Shown here: one piece after another, positions 1-5,947 of the stretch | Position numbering within the stretch: the first letter of the stretch is position 1 | Layout: the number at the start of each line of letters is the position of its first letter | Origin: Candidatus Kaiserbacteria bacterium | GTDB lineage: Bacteria > Patescibacteria > Paceibacteria > UBA9973 > UBA2100 | Length of the DNA stretch: 7,275 nucleotides | Direction: 5' to 3' | Assembly (NCBI GenBank): GCA_002401495.1 | Contig: NVTG01000006.1 | Span: 1-7,275 of the forward strand | Position numbers and translations under genes: made by a program | Notes under the pieces: model-generated | Told to the model about the DNA's origin: nothing | The model's database searches: none | The model's input: only the letters and a program-made list of their open reading frames with translations

Positions 1-554
1 TAGTTCAGCTTCAGAGATTCCGGCGGAGCCGATTGTGATTGAAGTTGTGAAGGTTGGTGCTGTTGAGAATACCGCTAGTCCTGTTCCTGTTTCGTCTGAG
101 AGTGCTGCTAGAAGGCCTGCTGAGTTGGTAAGTTCAGCTTCGTGGGCTGCGTCTGATGCAGAGATGGAATAGAAGTCAGTTCCTGGTTCTAGGTCGAGGA
201 GTGTTCGTGCTGCGGCGTAGTTTGCAGCTCCAAGTATGGATTGAACGTTAGCGGAAGGTGTGATGCCAGCATAAGTGGTTAGATCAGCGTCGTATGCTTG
301 AACGTTAGTTCCAATGGTTAGACCAAGGGATGTTCGTACTGTTGCACCAGATTCGTATGCAAATGCTCCAGCTCCAGTGGCTACAATGATCTCTCCATCG
401 GTGGATGCTGCTCCTAATGTGTTTAGGTCTTGTAGTACTCCATTAACTTCGAAATCGATATCGTTAGTACCGTCTTGGTAAGTTACGGTGATTCCTGTTT
501 CTGTTCCTCCTAGCATTCCTCCTACGAAGTCTTCGACTTCTTCTTCGGTGAGGG
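1..554 (-). repeat. Intragenic repeat, C-proximal copy (residues about 1055-1239, open at window edge)
   Basis: Second copy of the unit seen at 967-1520. The first 99 bases (1-99) are identical to 967-1065, whereas elsewhere the copies differ at scattered, mostly synonymous sites. A cluster of amino-acid changes lies near 145-175 (SASDAAHEAEL here, SAADSAFEAEL in the other copy). The repeat reaches the window edge, so the full period may be 966 bp and more copies may follow. Confidence 0.92.
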
Positions 555-3500
555 TTGTTCCAATAGTACTTCCGTTCCAATACAGTGTTCCTCCTGTGTT
601 GTAGAGAGCGGCTGTAGTGGTTGCAGGGGTGGACGATGCGATAAGAAGACCGCCGTTGAATGTGATTGTGTTGGTTGTTGAATCGATTGTTGTGTCAGCG
701 TCTACTGTTAGAGCGTCTGAAAGGTCAACGAAGTCTAGGATGTCGTCTGCAATCTCGCTTTGATCAATAGAACCGTCTGTGATGTCGTCTCCTGCAAGTG
801 CGTCTCCTGTTTGTAGGAAGTTGGTAACGTCAGAGAGGGCTGCATAGAGTCCTGCTTCGTTGTCTAGTTGTACTTCTTTAGCATCAAGTTGAGTTTGAAT
901 TGCGCTTGTTACGCCGTCTACGTAGTTAAGTTCGGTTGTAGTAAGAGTAGCACCGTCTAGGATCTCTAGTTCAGCTTCAGAGATTCCGGCGGAGCCGATT
1001 GTGATTGAAGTTGTGAAGGTTGGTGCTGTTGAGAATACCGCTAGTCCTGTTCCTGTTTCGTCTGAAAGTGCTGCAAGAAGGCCTGCTGAGTTAGTAAGTT
1101 CAGCTTCGAATGCGGAATCAGCGGCCGAGATTGAGTAGAAGTCAGTTCCTGGTTCTAGGTCGAGAAGAGTTCTAGCTGCTGCGTAGGATGCAGCACCAAG
1201 TAGTGATTGAACGTTAGCTGAAGGTGTGATGCCTGCGTAGGTGGTAAGGTCAGCGTCGTATGCTTGAACGTTTGTGCCGATTGTTAGGCCAAGAGATGTT
1301 CGTACTGTTGCTCCACTCTCGTAGGCGAATGCTCCTGCGCCTGTTGCAACTAGAATCTCTCCGTCGGTTGATGGTGCACCTAGTGTGTTTAGGTCTTGTA
1401 GTACTCCGTTAACTTCAAAGTCGATGTCGTTAGTACCGTCTTGGTAAGTAACAGTGATTCCTGTTTCAGTTCCTCCTAGCATTCCTCCTACGAAGTCTTC
1501 GACTTCTTCTTCGGTGAGGGTAGCTGTGATGTAACCTGCACCGTTAGTGATTGCGTTGTTGTTTAGTGAGATGTTTGCTGTTCCATCGAAAGACACTCCT
1601 GCGATTGTTCTTGCTGTAGCTAAGGCTGTTGCAGTTGCTGCTAGATCGATTGTTATATCATCAGGAACGTAAGCGTCAGTTAGTGCTGTACCGTTCCATA
1701 CACCGTCTGTGATGACACCAAGATCGGATACCAGGAACTGTTGTGTGGAGGTTGCACCCACTGTTAAGAGTACAGATGGGGTTGATGTTCCAATACCAAC
1801 GTTTGCATTTAAAATGTTTACTTCGTCTGTTGCTTGATTATCAAATTCAATACGCCCGGCTGATGCTCCAAGTCCTAACCAATCGTCGTCTGCTGTAGAG
1901 TCAGCAAACGCTGCTCCTGTTGTCATAGAACCAACTGCTGTTATATCTCCTGATCCACCGCCTGCTGCTGCAGTTAGATCAACCCAGCTTGTTCCATCGT
2001 AAAAATACAGGTTGTTATCAGAAGAGTTTGCATAAATGTCTCCTTCGTTTTCTGTTGGAGCAGAACCTGGTACTAAAGAAATGGCACCATTAATTGTTAA
2101 CGCCTCAGCCGGGGTTGTTGTTCCAATACCAACGTTTGCACCAGTAAAGTAGAAAGCGTCACTAGTGTTGAATCCAAAGTCTCCGGTGTCTCCGTCTGTT
2201 GCTTCAAAGGTTAGTGTTGGGTTAGCACTTTGGTCTCCTCCGAACAGGAATGTTCCTGAAGATTCGTCAATTGAAAAGATTGAAGTAGCGAGAGTTGATC
2301 CTCCGATTACGAGATCGTCTGTTAGTGATGTTAGGTAGGTTGCAGTACCCCCGTCGGTGAATAGCCCACCTCCACCTCCGCCTTGCAGTACCCAGGAGTC
2401 AGCGCTCTCACAAGCGTATAGTCGCTCCCCAGTTGTTGCGTCAGTATCAAAGTATAGCTCTCCTGTACTACATGTGGATGGTAGCGAAGTTGAGTTTGGG
2501 ATTGAAAAAGAAGACTCAAAAGTTGCAGATCCGGAAACTGTTAAAGATGTTAGAGCAGCAGTTGAACTAGTAATTGTTGATCCAGAAATATCAACGCTGC
2601 TAAGCCTGTCTATTCTTTGAGTAAGAGCGATGTTTGTAAAACTTCCACCTGTATTGTTTTTTATAGCAAGGGCCATTTTTGCTATATCTTTCCTTAGTTC
2701 GTTCTCTGTTTCTTGAAGTTGAGCAAGGGTAATTCCTCCTTCTCTTATTATTTGCCGAGTTTCTACAATTCTCTCTACAACAGGCTGGTTTATTATATTC
2801 TGTACTATAGTGCTTGGAGTCCTAGCCTTTTCGCTATATACAAATTCTTCAGTGTTCTCTTTCGCTACACTCTTAACACTTATATTAACGATTCCTCTTG
2901 TGTTCCCCGTTGCAACGACAGTTGAGTCAGGTGTTAACTTAGTTCCCAGTCTGGAGAAAAATCCTTTAACGTTCCTGAATATACTATCAGCAAGATCCGC
3001 TGCTCCAGCCTGAGCCATCATATTTCCTCCCATTATTGAGCTTGCAGATTGTCCTGACAAATCATCCAGGGACACAATAGCCTTACTAAACTTACTATCA
3101 AAAGCGTAAAGTCTTTCTGAAATTCCTTGTAGAGATGCAACAGCGTAATTAACTCCTTCCCCTGTAACTGTTACGGCTGCTTCATAGTACCTGTTGTCTA
3201 TTACAGAATATGATCCGAATACCAATGCTACTGAGGTAACCAGAACCATTGCCTTGTTTGCAATATTAGCGAGAGGACTTACTGGCACCATTGAAGCCCT
3301 TTCAATGATTTCCATTTTACTCTCTTCCTCTGCAATTTTTGCACGAAAATGTGTTGCGGTTATTGGACTTTCAATATTCTCGACTGGAGGCTGAGTGTAC
3401 GAGTACACTTCTCTTTTAGGTTTTTCAACAGAAAGCTCCTTTTTAACTTCCGCAACCTCAACTACTGGAGCCTCTACATACTCAGCTTTTCTTTGTTTAG

Positions 3501-3717
3501 ACAACTTTCCCTTACGAGCTTCTTTTTCTTCAATTTGCTTTAAAGCAAAATCCTTAAGCGAATTCTCTTCAACGAACCACGATCTTCCGATGCGGCGACA
3601 TTCAAGAGAACCAACTCTACACATCCTTCCAACGTAATCCGAAGTATATCCAACAGATTTACCTGCGGACATTGAGGAAAGATATTTTTTGTTGTCTAGA
3701 ATTAAATGTTTACTCAC
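1..3717 (-). CDS. Giant membrane-anchored surface fibre protein with N-terminal helix-turn-helix domain (5' part; runs off window)
   Basis: An open frame of 1239 codons runs from a GTG at 3717-3715 to base 1 with no stop, so the C-terminus is missing. The GTG is chosen because the residues it opens (MSKHLILDNKK) align without gaps to the start of the 348-residue neighbour (MSDVIVNNKK); no Shine-Dalgarno sequence is visible. Order of parts: helix-turn-helix/wing domain about 9-56 (GYTSDYVGRMCRVG, then wing GRSWFV); charged linker 57-150; one transmembrane helix about 156-173 (AMVLVTSVALVFGSYSVI); a likely coiled coil about 310-355; a CSTGELYFDTD module ending in a six-glycine run near 445-450; two NVGIGT(T/S)TP modules near 524 and 637; then tail-fibre-like modules with a 322-residue repeat (733-917 and 1055-1239). 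There is no cleavable signal peptide; the helix would act as a signal anchor with the N-terminus inside. The role is inferred: a cell-surface fibre or adhesin whose cytoplasmic end carries a DNA-binding-like domain. A prophage tail fibre is less likely, because of the transmembrane helix and the absence of other phage genes. Confidence 0.88.
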   Translation of the reverse strand, partial: MSKHLILDNKKYLSSMSAGKSVGYTSDYVGRMCRVGSLECRRIGRSWFVEENSLKDFALKQIEEKEARKGKLSKQRKAEYVEAPVVEVAEVKKELSVEKPKREVYSYTQPPVENIESPITATHFRAKIAEEESKMEIIERASMVPVSPLANIANKAMVLVTSVALVFGSYSVIDNRYYEAAVTVTGEGVNYAVASLQGISERLYAFDSKFSKAIVSLDDLSGQSASSIMGGNMMAQAGAADLADSIFRNVKGFFSRLGTKLTPDSTVVATGNTRGIVNISVKSVAKENTEEFVYSEKARTPSTIVQNIINQPVVERIVETRQIIREGGITLAQLQETENELRKDIAKMALAIKNNTGGSFTNIALTQRIDRLSSVDISGSTITSSTAALTSLTVSGSATFESSFSIPNSTSLPSTCSTGELYFDTDATTGERLYACESADSWVLQGGGGGGLFTDGGTATYLTSLTDDLVIGGSTLATSIFSIDESSGTFLFGGDQSANPTLTFEATDGDTGDFGFNTSDAFYFTGANVGIGTTTPAEALTINGAISLVPGSAPTENEGDIYANSSDNNLYFYDGTSWVDLTAAAGGGSGDITAVGSMTTGAAFADSTADDDWLGLGASAGRIEFDNQATDEVNILNANVGIGTSTPSVLLTVGATSTQQFLVSDLGVITDGVWNGTALTDAYVPDDITIDLAATATALATARTIAGVSFDGTANISLNNNAITNGAGYITATLTEEEVEDFVGGMLGGTETGITVTYQDGTNDIDFEVNGVLQDLNTLGAPSTDGEILVATGAGAFAYESGATVRTSLGLTIGTNVQAYDADLTTYAGITPSANVQSLLGAASYAAARTLLDLEPGTDFYSISAADSAFEAELTNSAGLLAALSDETGTGLAVFSTAPTFTTSITIGSAGISEAELEILDGATLTTTELNYVDGVTSAIQTQLDAKEVQLDNEAGLYAALSDVTNFLQTGDALAGDDITDGSIDQSEIADDILDFVDLSDALTVDADTTIDSTTNTITFNGGLLIASSTPATTTAALYNTGGTLYWNGSTIGTTLTEEEVEDFVGGMLGGTETGITVTYQDGTNDIDFEVNGVLQDLNTLGAASTDGEIIVATGAGAFAYESGATVRTSLGLTIGTNVQAYDADLTTYAGITPSANVQSILGAANYAAARTLLDLEPGTDFYSISASDAAHEAELTNSAGLLAALSDETGTGLAVFSTAPTFTTSITIGSAGISEAEL
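967..1520 (-). repeat. Intragenic repeat, N-proximal copy (residues about 733-917)
   Basis: This stretch matches 1-554 at a constant offset of 966 bp (322 codons) with no insertion or deletion. It encodes, in order, LTEEEVEDFVGGMLGG, a GTETGITVTYQDGTNDIDFEV-like strand motif, a STDGEI(L/I)VATGAGAFAY segment, TVRTSLGLTIGTNVQAYDAD, an AAARTLLDLEPGTDFYSIS segment, and ITIGSAGISEAEL. The GTGI-type strand followed by 'R..LGL' segments resembles phage tail-fibre shaft repeats; this is recognised from memory of the family. Between the two copies (555-966) lies LDGATLTTTELNYVDGVTS and a DITDGSIDQSEIADDI segment, another common fibre motif. Confidence 0.92.
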
Positions 3718-3740
3718 GGTGTTTTGGCCGGGTCGTAAAC

Positions 3741-3773
3741 GCGATGTATCTATATAGTATATAGATACATCGC
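3741..3773. promoter_or_regulatory. Perfect 33-bp inverted repeat upstream of the giant surface-protein gene (candidate operator/promoter)
   Basis: The arms GCGATGTATCTATAT (3741-3755) and its exact reverse complement (3759-3773) flank a 3-bp centre. The near edge is 23 bp upstream of the GTG start at 3717. On the minus strand the centre contains TATACT, a good -10 hexamer, which would start transcription about 30 bases before the GTG; no convincing -35 is present. A dimeric regulator site overlapping a -10 is the simplest reading. A 5'-end RNA hairpin is possible if transcription starts further upstream. It is not a standard terminator: no U-tract follows on either strand and the stem is AT-rich. 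Confidence 0.6.
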
Positions 3774-3784
3774 ATAATGCACGT

Positions 3785-4060
3785 TTCTTCTGTGGATATG
3801 TAGACCGCGTAATTTAAGCCCCTCTACTGCAGGAATAAGAAGAACTGCAAGCGTTTTTTGCAATTTCACGAAAGCATTCACAAGGCCAAATTTACATTTC
3901 AACCATTTCTTTAAATGGGACTATCAAAATTTGGTTGGGAGTTTAAGTGGGCCTTTTTCTGTAAGTCATCATTGTACTGGTAACCGTTATACGCTCTCCT
4001 GAGTGCAGAAATGAGCCTATCAGGGGAAGTTGTAAACACTATCTAACTTCAACTTATATA
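3785..4060 (-). pseudogene. Strongly decayed copy (copy 3) of the middle of the 348-residue HTH/membrane protein gene
   Basis: Reading the minus strand, this stretch aligns with the intact gene around the linker (residues roughly 200-265). The block at 3902-3950 (accatttctttaaatggg and on) matches 5093-5140 of the intact gene (accatttcttcagatgga). Translated, it gives a QPNFDSPI-like remnant of the intact TDFEGPSEE, followed at once by stops in frame. The match to copy 2 is clearer still around 3960-4050 versus 4540-4620, where both have a CTCCTGAG block. It fades toward 3785, just before the inverted repeat at 3741-3773; the part that would encode the transmembrane helix and C-terminus is gone. 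Boundaries are approximate and no protein is expected from it. Confidence 0.65.
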
Positions 4061-4069
4061 CTATTACTT

Positions 4070-4164
4070 CTGCAAGGAAAATAAGTGATTTTATGTAAAT
4101 ATATAAAGCTCCTTCCCGATGTGGCTATGTATTACTTGCCTATCCGTAAGTTCATATTTTAAAA
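4070..4164. repeat. Duplicated 3' flank of the HTH/membrane protein gene
   Basis: The sequence downstream of copy 2's stop matches the sequence downstream of the intact gene (about 4650-4755). For example, ggctatgtattacttgcc at 4123-4140 corresponds to agctatgtatcacttgtc at 4712-4729, followed in each by a TCCGTAAGTT/TTCGTCAGTT block. The duplication unit therefore covers the 3' half of the gene plus about 100 bp of non-coding flank. No intrinsic terminator could be recognised in either flank, so why the flank stays alignable is unclear; it may simply be as old as the decayed coding part. Confidence 0.7.
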
Positions 4165-4640
4165 CTAATTGTTTTGCGACGTACAAACTTTGTTTCGGGT
4201 AGAATTCTTCGGATTTCTACTGTAGTCTTGGGTCAGCGTCAAAAAATCGCCTATCTCACCAAATAACATTGGATACCGCTACCACCTCCCCGCACACGGA
4301 ACTATAAGGCTACATAGCATACTTTCCACCAATGCAATCACGTGCGACTAGATGATTCGTGCTTTCTAGCCATTTTAGTCGGGAGCACAAAGACACTCTG
4401 CCTTTTTAAAGCAACCCGCCTACATTCTCGGTGTTACGAGATACATTAATACTGACATCGGAGTGCCTTTAGGAACTTCCACAATTCCGTCAGCGAACTC
4501 TCAAAGTTAGGTTTAGGAGTTTTAAGCTCCATTTTCTTGTAAATCATGATGTACCTGCTATAGCAAGGATCCGTCCTCCTGAGAGTAGATACAGGTGACA
4601 GGAGAGTATTTGATAAGAATGTCAGTCTATTGTTGTACAC
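4165..4640 (-). pseudogene. Decayed tandem copy (copy 2) of the 3' half of the 348-residue HTH/membrane protein gene
   Basis: This stretch aligns with the intact gene from about residue 195 to the stop, at an offset of about 590-613 bp. Recognisable pieces are LKTPKPNFESSLTE (intact ETPKTDFEGPSEE), then after a frameshift DVSINVSRNTENVGGLL followed by TAA at 4408-4406 (intact PSVNVSRNAENVDGIGLKK), then a MARKHESSSR-like piece broken by stops, and finally KSEEFYPKQSLYVAKQ with a TAG at 4167-4165 (intact KFGEFFPGTKFRYVAS). The hydrophobic helix region is scrambled by substitutions and indels. A short open frame of 64 codons survives at 4640-4446 but it is only a fragment of this remnant. There is no 5' half with the DNA-binding domains and no promoter was seen, so it is a dead partial duplicate. 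Confidence 0.85.
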
Positions 4641-4755
4641 TTATCCATTTTTCAAGTTCTGCTAACTTACAATAACCTTTTAGTAATTATGGTGAATCGT
4701 ATTAGCGATATAGCTATGTATCACTTGTCTGTTCGTCAGTTTGCAGTTTAATATA

Positions 4756-5802
4756 TTAGCTTGCAACGTAACGAAACTTTGTTCCTGGGAAGAATTCCCC
4801 GAACTTCTCTTGAAGCCCTGGCAATAGGTCAGCCGGTATCAAGAAGTCTACAGCTGCACCAAATACATTAGACACAGCTACAATCTCTCCAAACACGAAG
4901 CTATATACCCCATAACCTCCCACCATCAATACAAGCGCCACTATAACCAAGGAACGACTAGATGCTCCGTGCTTTCTAGCCACCTTAGGTGGAGGAGTAA
5001 AGACAACCTGTTTCTTTAAACCAATCCCGTCTACGTTCTCGGCGTTACGAGATACATTAACACTAGGCATTGGAGTGATTTTAGGCATTTTCACCATTTC
5101 TTCAGATGGACCCTCAAAATCTGTTTTTGGAGTTTCGGTAGGTATTTCATTAATACGACTATCAATTATATCACTCTGCGCATATATACCATTTAGGGAA
5201 TCCTTCTCCCCCAAACGCATATTTGGAACTAATTGGTGGTCAGTTTCTGATACATATTTTACGTTAAAATTGATGTCTACCTTCTCTAATTCTGGAGTCT
5301 TCTCCACCTTAATTGGAGCACTCTCTTTAACCAGACCTACACCACTTGCTTGAGACTGCACAGCAGCTAGTAAGTTGTCGTTATGCTTCTTGTGATTAAG
5401 TAATGAATCGTTCCCCACAAACCATCTGCGCCCCATCCTGTGGGCCGCTACTTCGCCACTACGGGCCATTTGTCCTATGTAGTCTTGAGTATAGCCTGTA
5501 AGCTCTGCGGCTCTTGAGGTTGATATGTATTCATCTCCATCATGCGTTATAGTATCGTCTCTAATAACACCCTCATCTGTAGTCGAAACATCGCTACTTT
5601 TCACCTCACTCTTATCTGAGTCGTTTGTACCTTTATATGCGTCCAAAGAATCACTATTCACGTACCAGTGTCCGGAGACTTGTCGGCACTCAATTTTAGA
5701 ATTTCGACACAATTGTCCAATATAATCTTTAGAATATCCACTGCTTTCTGCTGCCTTAGTGGTAGATATTAGCTTCTTATTGTTTACAATAACATCGCTC
5801 AT
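4756..5802 (-). CDS. Membrane-anchored protein with two N-terminal helix-turn-helix (excisionase/MerR-like) domains
   Basis: Complete 348-residue frame, ATG at 5802-5800, TAA at 4758-4756. Two similar domains lie at about 10-56 (AAESSGYSKDYIGQLCRNSK, wing SGHWYV) and 90-136 (AAELTGYTQDYIGQMARSGE, wing GRRWFV). Each has the turn 'A..(S/T)GY(S/T).DYIGQ' and an aromatic wing typical of small winged helix-turn-helix DNA-binding domains. A polar linker with Pro-rich stretches (about 140-275) follows, then a basic cluster (KVARKHGASSR, 273-283), one transmembrane helix (about 284-304) and a 44-residue tail ending in KFGEFFPGTKFRYVAS. By the positive-inside rule the DNA-binding-like part is cytoplasmic and the tail is outside. 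The N-terminal domain and the overall plan are shared with the giant protein downstream. The exact function is unknown; a membrane-tethered regulator is the natural inference. A structural role, tethering surface fibres or DNA to the envelope, is the alternative. It lies downstream of gatB but behind a terminator, so it is probably transcribed separately. Confidence 0.9.
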   Translation of the reverse strand: MSDVIVNNKKLISTTKAAESSGYSKDYIGQLCRNSKIECRQVSGHWYVNSDSLDAYKGTNDSDKSEVKSSDVSTTDEGVIRDDTITHDGDEYISTSRAAELTGYTQDYIGQMARSGEVAAHRMGRRWFVGNDSLLNHKKHNDNLLAAVQSQASGVGLVKESAPIKVEKTPELEKVDINFNVKYVSETDHQLVPNMRLGEKDSLNGIYAQSDIIDSRINEIPTETPKTDFEGPSEEMVKMPKITPMPSVNVSRNAENVDGIGLKKQVVFTPPPKVARKHGASSRSLVIVALVLMVGGYGVYSFVFGEIVAVSNVFGAAVDFLIPADLLPGLQEKFGEFFPGTKFRYVAS

Positions 5803-5828
5803 CCATGTACTATACCAGGACTCGTCCT
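5803..5828 (-). promoter_or_regulatory. Candidate leaderless promoter with small inverted repeat, 348-residue gene
   Basis: On the minus strand a TATAGT hexamer (5814-5809) ends 6 bases before the ATG at 5802. Transcription would then begin at or next to the start codon, giving a leaderless message; no Shine-Dalgarno motif lies at the right distance. Just upstream is the inverted repeat AGGACGAGTCCT (5828-5817), which occupies the normal spacer and could bind a regulator. No good -35 hexamer was found, so the call is tentative. Confidence 0.35.
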
Positions 5829-5906
5829 AAAGAGATAGTGTATGGACTATGCATATGTGTATATCTCGGCTGGGCTGGTCTTGGTTCGCAAAGACGAGAT
5901 TTGCAC

Positions 5907-5933
5907 AAAAAAACCGCAGGTAAAAACCTACGG
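5907..5933 (-). terminator. Intrinsic terminator of gatB
   Basis: Read on the minus strand: stem CCGUAGGU, loop UUUU, stem ACCUGCGG, then seven U. The eight-pair stem closes fully as RNA on this strand only, with one U-G pair; on the plus strand the same position would be a C-A mismatch. It begins 14 bases after the gatB stop codon and so separates gatB from the gene downstream. Confidence 0.92.
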
Positions 5934-5947
5934 AAAAAGTTACAACT

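Noticed and set aside
1..1520. CRISPR array or simple tandem DNA repeat
   Set aside because: Only two long copies at 966-bp spacing exist, in one continuous reading frame; it is an intragenic protein repeat.
3741..3773. Palindrome as an intrinsic terminator
   Set aside because: No U-tract follows on either strand, the stem is AT-rich, and the upstream region on the minus strand is only pseudogene.
3855..3880. TGCAA ... TTGCA inverted repeat near 3847-3863 as a terminator
   Set aside because: The stem is only five pairs, low in GC and without a proper U-tract; it is within the range expected by chance.
4446..4640. A 64-codon minus-strand open frame between the two genes
   Set aside because: Its C-terminal half is a frame-shifted remnant of the intact gene's linker (TPKPNFESS versus TPKTDFEGP), so it is part of decayed copy 2 and not an independent small gene.
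3774..4755. tRNA or other structured RNA gene in the long gene-free stretch
   Set aside because: No cloverleaf, no T-loop GGTTCGAAT-like box and no recognisable riboswitch or small RNA core was found on either strand; the stretch is explained by the decayed tandem copies.
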